From: Rusavskia elegans
Taxonomy: Eukaryota; Ascomycota; Lecanoromycetes; Teloschistales; Teloschistaceae
Length of the DNA stretch: 64,000 nt
Reading direction: 5' to 3'
NCBI GenBank assembly: GCA_011316305.1
Contig: SAUG01000075.1
Location: forward strand, 124,001-188,000
A program made the position numbers and the translations under genes. A model generated the notes under the pieces. The model saw only the letters and a program-made list of their open reading frames with translations, had not been told where the DNA came from and did not search any database. Positions 1 to 12,934 of this stretch are shown here, piece by piece (the stretch's first letter is position 1; each line of letters starts with the position of its first letter).

Positions 1-59
1 AATCTAATCGAGCAATTTATCATATACCTTTCGGCTTTATAAAAGCTTGTTCTATAATA
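1..59 (+). repeat. 3' end of a C-type LTR, cut by the window edge
   Basis: The first 59 bases match the last part of the two 192-bp LTRs of element C (11046-11237 and 12743-12934), ending in the same tataata/cataaca terminus. It is a solo LTR or the 3' LTR of an element lying to the left. C-to-T and G-to-A differences fit RIP. Confidence 0.75.
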
Positions 60-157
60 GAACCGATTTGGTTCGGTATTTAAAAAAGTTAGAATTAATT
101 CAGTTTGAATCCGAAATATAAATCTGGATTCGAAATCCGATTCGACGGCCAATACCG
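60..157 (-). mobile_element. Truncated M2-type MITE end
   Basis: The segment ends in the cgacggccaat terminus that closes the minus-oriented M2 copies at 25578 and 27682, and carries the same GATCCGA/TCGGAT-rich interior. The other end is missing, apparently replaced by the C-type LTR. Confidence 0.5.
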
Positions 158-357
158 CCAATCTACTCGTAATATATAGTTATATTTTAATTTTAAAAAT
201 TTATTTTTAATATTAAAAATGTAAAATTTTTAAATTTTATTATATTTATAAAAAAAATATTAATAGATTCGAAATTAATAGTAACTATTAAAAAATAACC
301 AGTTCTAAAATTTTATCGGAAAATATAAATCTTATTAAAATTTAAAAACTTTTATCG

Positions 358-1265
358 GCGTTTTATTTACTAGTACTTTCGGATTATAACGTTTCTAACG
401 AGTTTATTTATAGAGAATATTAGCGGAAAAAAATCAAAACCGCTTCGTTATACTATTAGAATCTAAAAAACTTTTAAAAAATTAAAATATACTTTCGATA
501 CTACCGGGCTATTATAGAATTTCGATCTAGAAAAAAAAATATATCGAAATTAATATCTCTAGAATCGGATTAGCTGGAATTATATTTTAATCTAATAAAA
601 ATAGTCGCTAGCGTCCAAGAAATTTCTAGTTAAAGAAAATAATTTCTATCGAATATAATATAAAACGTATAATATCGAATTACTCGTTATTATAAAAGTT
701 TCCGAAAAATAAAATACTATTTTAAAAGCGTAAAATATATAGTAAAAGTCTAAACGGATTAGAATAATTTAAAATATATTATAGTAGTTAAATACTATAA
801 TATTTGGTAATATTACTAGATTAATTGATTAGCTACTATTGATTTCGATAATTTCTATTATTTAAAAAAAACGAATCTAGCTAATCTACTATCTAGAAAA
901 CTGGATTATAAAAATATTTATCTTTAAATCTAAACGATATTATTTATATACTAATAAAAACCAAATTTTCGTAAATAAAATTTCCATATTTAACCGTTTT
1001 GATTATAAATAGTTCGAAATAATTACGTTTTACGCGGGTATATAACTAAAAGGCCTAAAAAGTTTTTTATAAAATCTAAAAATTCTAAAAATAATAGAAT
1101 TAACTTTCTACTATTAAAAAAAAGACGCGATATATTTTATATATCGAGATTATTACCGAATATAATAGATTTTCGACGTAGTAGTAATAGATTAGTAATG
1201 ACTATTTCTAATAAAAAATATAATAATAAAATAAATTCTATTACTAGAAATATATATTATAGCTT
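358..1265 (+). pseudogene. Fragment of A-type Gypsy pol (RT end and RNase H)
   Basis: This stretch is collinear with 9958-10870 inside element A, including the segment after the RT palm and the RNase H region. It is heavily mutated with stops in every frame. No LTR is attached, so it is a fragment of a third A copy. The ~200 bp before it (158-357) are AT-rich and unassigned. Confidence 0.7.
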
Positions 1266-1267
1266 TA

Positions 1268-1437
1268 ATTAGATTGGCCGTCGAATCGGATTTCGAACTC
1301 GGATTTATATTTTTGGTTCTAGACTGGTCGTCGGGTCGGATTTTTTATAGTTCGATCTAATTCGAATTCGGATCGAAATCGGGTATCCGAATTTAATTTA
1401 CTAAAACGCCAAAATTATATATAAAAATATAATTCTA
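1268..1437 (+). mobile_element. Two overlapping M2-type MITE 5' ends
   Basis: Two copies of the M2 start (attggccgtcg at ~1274 and actggtcgtcggg at ~1322) follow each other within 55 bp, suggesting one copy inserted in the start of another and both then truncated. Neither has a recognisable right terminus. Confidence 0.5.
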
Positions 1438-2178
1438 AAATTAAAGTATTATTTTTCTCCTATATTATACTGTTTATAAAACTCTATTTTTTTCTAACGA
1501 TATACTATAAAAGTATAGTAAAGACTCGAGAAAATAGAATCGGAAAAGATAAAAGAAAATTTTATAATACTATAATATCGGTAATATTCTAGAATAATAT
1601 ATTCTAAATAGTCTAGTTAATAATCTATCGAAAGAAATATAAATAAAAGCCTAAAACCGTCGCTTTTTAGAAAATCTATAGATACTAGAAAGGCTTCGAA
1701 CCTTTTATTTTTAAAGTACTTTTTACTAGACTATATTATAAAATCTTTACCGATATTACTACTATAAATATAAATCGAAAAATAGATAGAAGATAAAATA
1801 TAGTATAAATAGTTTAATAGAATATAATAAAAAGTTATATAACTGCTATTCTAATAAATAAATATATTATTTTACTATATTATTTTATCTATCCGACTAT
1901 ATTTATTATTTATAGGATATTAACTAGTCGTAATCTATCTTTAATATATTACTATTTAGTAGACGGACGCCTAGTTTATTAAAAGATTAATATAGAATCT
2001 AGAGATATAGCCGGGAATATAACGATAGCTAATTAATAATAAATTTTGAAAAATTAAAAGCTTTTAAAGAAAAATATATATCTATAAAACTCTTTAGAGA
2101 AAAATAATACTATTTATATAGTTTCGATATATAAATTAATATTTATAGATAATCATTTTATAAACGAATATTAAATAG
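1438..2178. other. AT-rich stretch, no recognisable gene or element
   Basis: RIP-like base composition and stops in all frames. I found no clear match to other parts of the window. It forms the left flank of the element B insertion, ending in the B target-site duplication aatat (2179-2183). Confidence 0.5.
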
Positions 2179-2183
2179 AATAT

Positions 2184-2424
2184 TATTATAAATCGATTTT
2201 AGATAATAATAATAGCTTGATGTTTCTATATAGGTAGAAAGTTTATCTATAAATAAACGAATAAAGTTGAACGTTAAACCTAATTAGATAACGAATCCTA
2301 TAAAGTTAATAAGCCGCGGTTAATAGATTTTAATCAGTATATTAATTAGCCGATACTATCGGCCAGTTCTTCTATATCTACTAAATTTTATATAAATTCT
2401 AGATAGTTTGAATAGTTTATAATA
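2184..2424 (-). repeat. Element B LTR (downstream copy for the minus-strand element)
   Basis: It is 241 bp, equal in length to the copy at 19916-20156, and shares blocks such as taataatagcttgat and aagccgcggttaa. Most differences are C/T or G/A, as RIP would give. TSD aatat lies immediately to its left. Confidence 0.82.
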
Positions 2425-3046
2425 AATACTATAAAACGAAAAAATAGTATTACCTTTAATACGCTCGTATTAAATATTTAAAAACTTTAAAAACGTTAAA
2501 AATAAAGGCGTTAAAAAGTTAAAAAGAAAATAGCGCTATTAGAAATCGAACCCGAGCTATACTAAAGCCTTTAAATAATAAAAAGCGGCTAATAAAACAG
2601 CCGAACTAATTTTTCTATTATTTAAATAGAAGCGATACGTACTACTACTATACTATAGCGCCTAGTAATAAAATCTTCGAATAAGAATCTAATAGATAGT
2701 AGTAGTATTTTACCGAATATAAAAAGAAATATAATTATATTAGGTCGAATATATAAAGCGCCGGTAAAATATAATAATTTATAAACGTTTTAACTTTAGT
2801 CCGGAACGGTATAAAAAATCTGCTAGCGATATAGATATTTAAAACTCCGATTACTATAATACCGCTAGAGTATAATTAGATTATTATTAATAACGAAGTC
2901 TAGATAAAAGGAAAAAACGTTCGTTATTTTTATTAATAAAATCTATATAGTATATTAAATCTTATAATCTATACCAGCTATTATATTACGATCTATAGCC
3001 TTTCTATTTAACTAGATACTAGAAGCGCTAAAATATCTTTCGCCTA

Positions 3047-3202
3047 GACTGGCCACTTCGAATCAAAGTGGCGACCCGATTTCGCGATAAACGTGGCTAA
3101 CGCGTCTAAATTACTGTTTAAAGTTAATTTCCTTTCTAATACGATTAGAAACTCGAACCCGAAACACGAACCCGAGTTCGAAACCCGACAAAACGGCCAG
3201 TC
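3047..3202 (+). mobile_element. M1 MITE copy 1 (156 bp)
   Basis: Starts gactggcc and ends ggccagtc, flanked by TA on both sides (3045-3046 and 3203-3204), which suggests a Tc1/mariner-like TA target. The other three M1 copies are exactly the same length. No coding capacity. Confidence 0.8.
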
Positions 3203-3204
3203 TA

Positions 3205-6200
3205 CTTTCGCCGATCTATAATTTATTCTACTTCGAACTAGTTAGAATTTTCTTCCGGAAATTTTATTTTAATAGTAAAAAGTTTATTATTAACCGGAAA
3301 CCGATTAAAAAGATTATTATTAGTCGGCGCTAGTTTAAATTAGATTATAGAAATAATAGGATAGATTTTTATAATAGTAAAAAATTCTAATTTTTATACG
3401 AAGTATCCGATTTTATAAATTATTTTAAATAGACTAGCTCGTTAATATAAAAGCATTCGATTAGTAATATCTAGCAATATATATCCGTAATAAAATTTTA
3501 GAAATATTTTATTATCTGGTTTAAAAAATCTAATTTTATATAGATTATTATAATAGACTTTAGAAAAAACGGTACTAAAAGCTTTTATATCTTCTATATC
3601 TACGCGTTTAATAGATTTTAGGCGTTTTATATTTTCCGATAGTAGATCCGATAAAGTACTAACTATATTTTTAGATTAAAAGCCTAATACTAGTTCGTTA
3701 AAGGCTGTAATAGTAGCGAAACTAATTACGTTATTAAATACGAACTATAGAGAAAAAATAGCTTTAATTTAATTTTTATCCCGATATTCCGTAAACAAGA
3801 AATAGAAACTAATTACTACTATTTATTTAGTATATTTTAATTATTTATCGGTTTACAGATAATACGTTATAGATATTGGAATTTTTATTTCTAGTTTCTA
3901 GAAGATTTAGCGCTAGAAAAATAATATAAATTCACGATTCCTATTATTAATAATAGCTAATAGAATTTTCTAATTATATTCGAAAAAAGCCGTAATAATA
4001 AAGTTCGTCTAGTTAACTACGGAGTAAAAAATCTAGCTAGAAATTAGTAAATACTTTTTGGTATATTTATATATAATCGTTAGTATATAATCTTTACTAG
4101 AAATTTCTATAAATAATACGAGTACGAAGTTTATTATAAATATATAAAACAGTACTTTCGGAGATATTAGATTAAAGGAACTATAGAATCTATATTAATT
4201 TATTTAATTCAACTAATATTACTAATAGTATTTTATATATTCTTTAATCTTTTTATATATATTATAAATAAAGATCGATAGATAGAGTTCCTCGTATATA
4301 TAATAATATCTTTAATAATATCGGTTATAAACTTCGCCGATAACTTCGTCTATAAATTTATCCGGAATATAGAATTAATTTCGGCTATTTCTAAAAACGT
4401 AGTAGAGGAATTTTATTATATATTCGGAACTTAATATATAATATACGATATTCGTTATTTTTAATATTAGAATCTAGTTGCTGGATTTATAGTATTATAA
4501 TAATTTTAGTCTATCGTTTATAATTAATATAGCTTTCGTTAGTACGTTATTTAAATTTATTAACTATTTCGACAAGTATTATATAATATATAGATATAAC
4601 GATATCTAAAATATACTAGAAAATATCTTTTTTACTATTAATTTTAGTATTTCTATATAATACGTCTAGGATACCTTCTTTATTTTTAACCGGCGTATAG
4701 GAGATCTTCGTTTCGAGTTATAATAAAATATTAGAAACGATATTAGCTTTATCTACTTTATAATATAATTTAATATTAAAAGTCGAAAGATATTATTATA
4801 TACGAATAAATCTTAGATTCAGCTTATAAATACTTATTATTTTAAGTAAAATCTATTTTAAAATCGGGACTACCGCCGAATAATTAGTATATATAATTAC
4901 TAGTAGCTTTAAAAAGAAATTAATAAAATAGCGAACTTTTTTTATTATTTAGATAATTCCGGCAACTTTTAATTCGATAGGCTAATAATTCTATTTAATA
5001 CTATTAAAGTATTTATTTAAGAATATTATTAATTATATTTTTATAGGTAGGAAATTTTGATTAAAATCTTTTTTAATATAATAGATAATTATTATAAAGC
5101 CGATTTACTTTAATATATTTAAGTTAATATAAAGTTTCTTTATAGAATCGAAATAATAAAGGAAAGTTAGTAGTTCGAATATTATTTATAATATTTAAAA
5201 TAATTCTTTTTCTTCTAGAATAGAATTATATTTTGTTTTTATTAATTAAAGCTTATATTTAAATCCTTTAAAGCTTCGTCCGAATTCTTTTATAAATAAA
5301 GTCTTCTTTTTCGATAGAGATTCGGTAAACTATATATATTCTACGATTATATAATATAGCTAGCTAGTTACTCCGAAATAGATTTCCAGATTTTATAGAT
5401 ATTTAGAAAAAGCCTTTTCCGAAATAGCTTTAATTTTATCTTTTAAAGTAGTTATTTCTAGTAAATCAACCCGTTATCTAAATAAATAAACTAAGAGATA
5501 TTTAATAAATAAGTTAGAAGGCGTAAAACTTACTCGTTTTCCCCGGAATAGAATAAAAATTTAATCTAAATATTTTAGATATTCTTTTAAACTATATAAA
5601 AAGATTTTAATATTATTTATATAGACTTTAATAAAATCTTTATATAGGAAAAATAGTTTATCGGTCTAGTACTATATATATAGTAGTAAGCCTTTATATT
5701 CTATAAATACTATCGAAGTTTATTTCTATCCGCGATAAAAAACTATAATAAACTTATAATAATTATAGCGTTAGATTCTAAACTAATAAAACTATTCTAT
5801 AATATTAACGACAGAAATATAGAAATACCCTAATATTAAGGCGATAATATCTATTTATAATAAAAAAAGATAACTATCCGTTTCCGTAATAGTATTAAAG
5901 TTTTAGATATTAACTACTATTCGTTCCTTTTTTACACTATCTAGGAAAGTCCTCTATATTATAAAAATAGAGTATTTAAAAGAAATTAGCTATTCGGAAT
6001 ATTCTATTTTATTATATTTATAAAATTTATTAAAGATTTTATTAAATTTAATACGGTTTATATAATTTAAATTATAAATTTTTAAAGATATAGACTTTAT
6101 TTCTTTTTTTAGAAATATCTACTATAATTTTCTAATCGGTAAATATATTTTAGAATTTTTCGATAATAGCGGCTAGCTATTATACTAATAGTAGTTTACC

Positions 6201-6699
6201 GTAAACCGTAATATTATTAGATAGGCGATATTCTAATTTAGAATCTATAGATATAATAAAGAATATTAATTTAACAAATTTAATATTTTTAACTAAATTC
6301 GCGCTAAATCTCGCTAGAATTTCGTTAAAATTTACTTTATTATCCGAGTAGAAAGCGTTCCGATTTATTAGAAGGTCCCGCGCGCTAACTATATTAGGTA
6401 ATTTTAGATAATATACGATTCTATTTTATATAATTATAACAGCGGTAAATATCGCTGTAACTTGAATAACTATTTTCTTTATTAATTTTTTAATAGTATA
6501 TTTAATAGTATTTTATATTAATTTTACCGTAAGCGGAATTATATTAGAAACGATAATATAATATTCTTTATACCGATTTTCGATAATTTTTCTAAACCGA
6601 AAATATTTAAATAAAACTATCGGTAAATAGTTTACGTTATAGATATTTACGAAACTAAATAAAACGTCGACTATATAAATAAAAGCGTTACTATTAAAG
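3205..6699 (-). pseudogene. Element B pol remnant (reverse transcriptase recognisable)
   Basis: Minus-strand translation of about 5250-6100 gives the Gypsy RT order: a fingers motif reading RIVVNIQNFNTIT, the palm, then a segment reading FRGKRVSF. The YxDD catalytic box reads YINN at about 5612-5623. Both aspartates have become asparagine, as G-to-A RIP on GAT codons predicts. Many Gln and Trp codons have become stops. Lower coordinates should hold RNase H and integrase but are too mutated to delimit by eye. The upstream half of the same element resumes at 17033 beyond element A. Confidence 0.7.
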
Positions 6700-6945
6700 T
6701 TAAAATATTAAGCGCCAGACGCGTTATATAGATTTTGAAGATAAAATTAGAACGCTTGGAGACGAGGCTCGTTACCTAGTCGCTAGAGCGTTGCTAGCGC
6801 GTCGGATCTCGATTTTTCTCTGCTTTTTCCTTTTTTTTTATTACTAGGCTATATTCTAGTCTTTTTAGGATATAAGTTAGTTCTATAAAATATTTTTCGT
6901 CTAGTCTATAATAATAAACTTTTCTAGAAATACTTCTATTTTATA
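6700..6945 (+). repeat. Element A 5' LTR
   Basis: Shares acgcgttatatagat and ttgctagcgcgtcggat-type blocks with 16788-17027 and 28480-28715. The GC-rich centre is better preserved here than in the other copies. The start is uncertain by a few bases. Confidence 0.72.
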
Positions 6946-9900
6946 GTTTTAATTTATTAATTTAAATTTTTTTAGTTCGATATATATTATTTATAGTATA
7001 ACTATATCGATATCGACGTATAATACTCGTAGTAGTTATAACTGTAGTAAAATACTTTAATTAAAACTATTTTAAACTAGCGTTAAAGCTATTAAGCCGC
7101 GGATTAAAGATAATATAGATTAATTTAATAAATATAATCCGCCTATATCGAAATTACCTAATAAAGAAAACTCTAGTTTATTATTTATTATTTAGAAAAT
7201 CTAATCGAAATTCTATAGTAATTCTACTACTAGCGCGTCGGTAGACTATATTATCTCCGGTAGCTAAATCTATTAATAGTATCTATCTAATTATTAGTTA
7301 TAGTCTAATAGAAATACTTTTTTAGAAATTTTTATTTTTAGATATTTTAATCCCGGTTAGCCGTCTAATAGTAGTAATAATCCGAATAATAATAGAAATA
7401 ATAGCGATAACTCTAATAATAATAAAAAGCTTCGAGTTTTAGAAATTTAAATAATAGTAAAAAAAAAAGATCTTTTTAATAATATACTATAGAATGGAAG
7501 TTTTCTATATAATAAATCTAAACTATATTTTAAATAACGAATAACTTTCTTTTAACTAGTTATTAAACTTTCGCGAGTGCTATAAACTTCGTTAAAATTT
7601 AAGATTAAAGATTCTAAAAAGTACAGCGATAAAATAATCTTTAAAAAATACTATAAATAGATCGAAATCTATAGAGATTAGTTCTATAAATCCGATATTT
7701 TATCTATCTATACGGATTAAATTTAATAGGCCTAGGATTATATTAAAGGTTAGAAGTTAAACTATTAGTTTAAAAAAAGGAATTTTTTATTAATAAAAAT
7801 ACTTTTAATAGTATATTATAAAATAAATTTATAGATTTTTTTTTAAATTTTACTACCGATTCTAAGTTTCGTTTATTAGATACTATAACGAAATATCTTT
7901 ATATAATCTAGAATAAAGACTAGAATATTCTAGAATTCTATAATTTTTTTATATTATTAGAAGCCTAGCTACTTTCTTTATTAGAAAAATAGTATTTAAT
8001 CTTTTTTTTAAATTTATCCGGAAATATAGTATACTATATATATTTAAAATATAAAATAAAAAGATTTCGGCTATAATAAATAGATAGTTTAAATTACCCG
8101 ATAGAAAAATATAGATAAAGCGATATCGAGCTAATAGTAAAATTCTTCTATTAATAGATTTTATCTAATTTTATATAATAAAGGAAATTTTTAAAAATTC
8201 GAGAATCGAAACTAGAAAAGCTAATTATAGAATAATCGGAATAGTATCGGTAGAAAAAATATTTCTAATATTAATAATAATAATTTTAGAAAATATAAAT
8301 AGGATAAAAAATCTAGTATCTACTTTATTTATAATAATATAGCTTATTAGTCTAAAAGTTATTCTAAGAACTAGAACTAAAATTAAAATAATTAGGAATC
8401 TAATAACTTTTATAATAATAGTAACCGGTCGTTTAAAAAGTTTACTATTAATATAATAAAATGTAATTCTAGTAATACTAATTAGTTAAAAAACCAAAAG
8501 AACTAGTTATAGCTTTAATAACCGCCTAAAAAAAATTAAAGTAAAAAACGATCTGTTAATAAAAGTATTTATTAAATTACTAGTAAAAGAATATAGTAGA
8601 ACTAAAATATATCTAGATTTAAATTTTTAGATTAATATTATTTCTTAATCTTTTATTATTTAATATAATCTAAAATCTATTTATAAAGCCGAAAAACTCT
8701 ATTTTTAATAGATTAGAAGTTAGCGCGCTGCGCGCTATCTATTATAGAATATATAATTTAAATTAGATAATAATAAATAATTAAAGGTATCGGGAAATAT
8801 ATATATTATAACTCTATCTTTTAAATATAATCGATAAATATAGTATTTTTCTAAATATACTAGCTTTATATTAAATATATATAGTTATAGATCTAGGATT
8901 AAAATAATAGCGATTTTCTATTTATAATAAAACGGTAAAAAATAACTAGATAGAAATAGAACGGTTAATCTACTTTAATACTAACTTATCGATAGTTTTT
9001 ATTTATATATTATAGGTCGAAAAGTATATATTAGTATATATAATATTAATTATCGCTAATTCGCTATATATATAAAATTTAATAATAATATCGCTATATA
9101 GGCGAGAGCTAACGGCGCCGGTAAAAATAAAAATAATAAAAATATATAGCGGCCCGAGCCGATTCTGGAATCTATATATAAGGAAATCCAAGTTTATAAT
9201 ATATATCTAGTACATTTTTTACTATCGTTTAAAAATACTAATTATATAATCGAACTAGATAGAAAAGATCCGTTATATAACCTAATTAACAGTCTATTTA
9301 AACGCGAGCTCGATAAATTATAGAATTATCTAGATAGTAATTTAAAGAAAGATTAGATCTATTATTAAATGTTTTCTATAGAAATTCTAATCCTTTTATA
9401 TCGAAGAAAAATAGTAATTTTTATATATATATCGACTATAGAGGCTTTAATAAAGTAATAATTAAAAACTATTATCTTTTACCTTTTATTTCTAAAATTC
9501 TAGATCGATTTTTAAAAGTAAAATACTTTTTTAAATATAAAATTTAAGATATCTACTATCGAATTCGGATTAAAAAAGGTAATAAATAAAAAACCGTATT
9601 TTATATAAAATATAGATATTTCGAATATTTTATAATATCTTTCGGGTTTATTAATATATTTACGACTTTTTAAATCTATATTTATCAGGTTTTAAAAGAA
9701 TTAATTAACGTTTACTATATAGTCTATTTAGATAATATTTTTTTTTCTAAATCGAAAAAAAAATATTAGAAATATATTAGATAGATCGTTTAAAAGCTTT
9801 ATAATATATAGTTTTATTTTTAATATTAAAAGTATAGAATTTTTAGACTTTATTATATCTATAAAAGATATATCGATTGATTCGAAATAAATAAAAACTA

Positions 9901-11045
9901 TTTAAAAATAGCTAGTTATAAAGATTTACCGAGAAATATAGATTTTTTTAGAGTTTATTAACTTTTATTAATACTTTATTTACTAGTATTTTCGGATTAC
10001 AGCGTTTCTAACGAGTTTATTTATAGAAAATATAGCCGGAAAGAAGTCGGAACCGTTTTACTAGACTATTAGAATCTAAAAAACTTTCGAAAACCTAAGA
10101 TATACTTTTAATACCGCTAGGATATTATAGTATTTTAATCTAGAAAGAGAAATCTATATTAAAACTAATATTTCTATAATTATATTAACTAGAATTACTT
10201 TTTAAATTAATAAAAATAGTCGCTAGCGCCTAGTTATATTCTAGTCGAAGAAGATGATTTCTATTAAATATAACTATAAAACGTATAATACCGAATTATA
10301 TATTATTATTAAAGTTTTTAAATAGTAGAAATATTATTTTAACGGCGTAAACTATATTATAGAAGTCAAGATAAATTATAATAACTTTTAGAATTTTATA
10401 AAAGTTAAAAAATCAATATTTAATAACGTCGCTAGATTATTAAATTAGCTGCTATAGATTTTAATATCTTCTATCGTCTAAAAAAGATTAATCTAACTAA
10501 TCCGCCTTCTAGAAAGCCGGATTATATAAATATTAATTATTAAATCTAAATAATATTATCTATACTTTAGTAAAAGCTAAATTTTACTAGTTATTAACCT
10601 AGAAACGAACCGTTTACTATATAAAAGGTTCGAGTTAATAATATTTTACGTAGGCGTATAACTAGAAAGCCTAAAAAATCTTTTATAAAATCTAAAAACT
10701 TTAAAGATAATAGAATTAACCTTCTATTATTAAATAAAGAACACGATATATTTTATATATCGAAATTACTTTCGGATATAATAGACCGTCGATATGATAG
10801 TAATAGATTAGTAATAATTATTTCCGATAGAAAATATAATAATAGAATAAATTCTATTTCTAGAAATATATACTATAGTCTAGAAATTCTATATTTAATA
10901 GTACAGAAGGTTGCTATTAATAAAACAGTTTATAGTAAAATAATTTCTAGTATACGCGATATATTTATCTAGTTTTAAAATCGGAATACTAATATTTAGA
11001 AATATTTATAGACTATCTAATATAAATTAAAAAAGAAAGCCGGAC

Positions 11046-11237
11046 TGTTATAACGAGGTCAAATATAGATAATAATTGGGTGGTGGAAGGATTTATTAAA
11101 GTTGATATTCTATAGAGGAGGCCTGCGGGTATAAAAGGTACGTACTAAAGCCGCTATCTAATTTAGCAAGCCGTACTAAATCTAATCGGGTAATTTATTA
11201 TATATCTTTCGGCTTTATAAAAGCTTACTCTATAATA
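11046..11237 (+). repeat. Element C 5' LTR (192 bp)
   Basis: Aligns end to end with 12743-12934 without length change and is preceded by TSD cggac. It keeps the original TG start that the 3' copy has lost. Confidence 0.87.
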
Positions 11238-12742
11238 AATATCCTAAAAAGAGAAAAAGATATCGCCTTCGATACTATAACGAGCGCCAGCGAAAAAGCA
11301 GACGGTTATACTATATAGGAGCTATAGTAGCCGTATCGGAGCTCTCCTAGTAGTTAGATTAATACCTCTATAATATTTCTAAGCTAATAACTATATATTA
11401 TATTTTCTAAGCTCTTTTTCGATAACTATAACGTAATTAGTAGCGGCGACGGCGGCGAGCTTGCTAGCTAATAGAATAACGTAGATTAGTACTAACGAGG
11501 TATTTTAGGGGGTAGAGGCGTAGAAGGCGTAGTAGAGAAGACGGAGATTGCGGAGCTAGTAGAGCTAGTAAAGCTAGCGGAGGCGCTTACGTAATTTAAT
11601 TTACTCGAAGCTAATTAATTAGATTTCGGAGCGTTTAATAGAAGCTAAACTGGAACTTTTAAATCGAGCTTCTTAATTAGCCGGTTTAATTTTAAATAAA
11701 GCTATATAGAGCTAAATTTAGTAAACAGCTGCGAAATCGTTATATAGACGCGTTTTTAAAATAGTAGATAGACGAATAAAGACTTCTCGTATTAAACAGT
11801 AGTTTTAGTAGGGGTAGAAGGTACTAGGGCAGAGATTTCTCGATAATATAAGGGGGCAGGCGTTTACGGAGGCGTTATAGGAAGCGCTAGAGGTAAGATC
11901 TCGATAGTTTATATAGGTAATAATGGTCTTTCAGGTACTAGAGCTGTTTTAGATATAGAAAGTGAAGTACTAGGTAGAGATAGTAATAATTTAGGCTTAA
12001 ATAACGGAGAAGGAGGTGCCGGATATACTTATTAAGGTATAGAAGTTTTAGGAGGAGCGGAATAAAATATCTCGGTCGATTTCCTCGTATAATAAACCTC
12101 GATATACCTGTAGAGTTGGCTATTTAACGAGAATCTCTCCGGGCAGCGCTTATATTTATAGGGATACTCGAAACGGAATTCTACGTATATTTAATTAATC
12201 GCTGCGAAGAACTTTTACTTTACTTTCCTCGCTCGTTATTTCTTTACTTCCTTCTCCGCTTATTTTTATTACTGCCGCTGAAGCGAGATCTTTTACAGGG
12301 TAGGAATATAAAGTAGGATATAGATAGAAAGTTTAGCTGCTTTCTCCGCTTTTTTAACTACTTTAAAGAGAAGATCGAACTGGTAGTTAGTTCTGCTTAT
12401 TATTAATTCGGGGAGGCGGATTAACCTTTACGTTAATCCCGGCGAATTTAGCGTATATTTACTAGGAAAAGGTAGGGATTTCTGACTGAGGAATTAGTAT
12501 AGGGGCCTAGGATTTCGGTAGAGGGCTGAAGATTTCGGTAGAAGGCTAAAAACTATATTAAATAGTATAGAAGATATAGGTAAAATTACTGGAAGCTCTA
12601 TAGAAACTAGTAATTCTTTTAAAGAAACTAGTAATATTTTAGAAGTAACTAGATATTTTTATTAGCTATTTAGCGAGTAGAAGAACTAAAGGTCCTACGA
12701 ACGATAACGTAGGATAATCTAAACCTAATTATTACTACTATT

Positions 12743-12934
12743 TATTATAACGAGGTTAAATATAGATAATAATTAGGTTTATAGAGATTTTATTAAAGTT
12801 GATATTCTATAGAGGAAGCCTGCGGGTATAAAAGGTACGTGCTAAAGCCGCTATCTAATCTAGCGAGCCGTACTAAATCTAATCGGATAACTTGTCATAT
12901 ACCTTTCGGCCTTATAAAAGCTTGCTCCATAACA
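12743..12934 (+). repeat. Element C 3' LTR (192 bp)
   Basis: Ends in an intact CA (cataaca) followed by TSD cggac. Its start reads TA, one RIP-type change from the 5' LTR. Confidence 0.87.

Larger units (their letters stand above)
11046..12934 (+). mobile_element. Element C: short non-autonomous LTR retroelement (1,889 bp) nested in A
   Basis: Two 192-bp LTRs (11046-11237 and 12743-12934) start with tgttataacg/tattataacg and end ataata/ataaca. The insertion duplicated cggac (11041-11045 and 12935-12939). The second copy of A has the empty site near 21160 (agccgaactatag), which confirms the borders. The 1.5-kb interior has a higher GC content and keeps many more TG/CA dinucleotides than its surroundings, so C looks younger or less RIP-affected. 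I saw no RT or integrase motifs. Partial frames are readable but not identified, so it probably depended on another element's enzymes. Confidence 0.85.

Noticed and set aside
9003..9191. 62-codon minus-strand frame inside element A
   Set aside because: Antisense to the pol region, low complexity (I/Y/F-rich), no motif.
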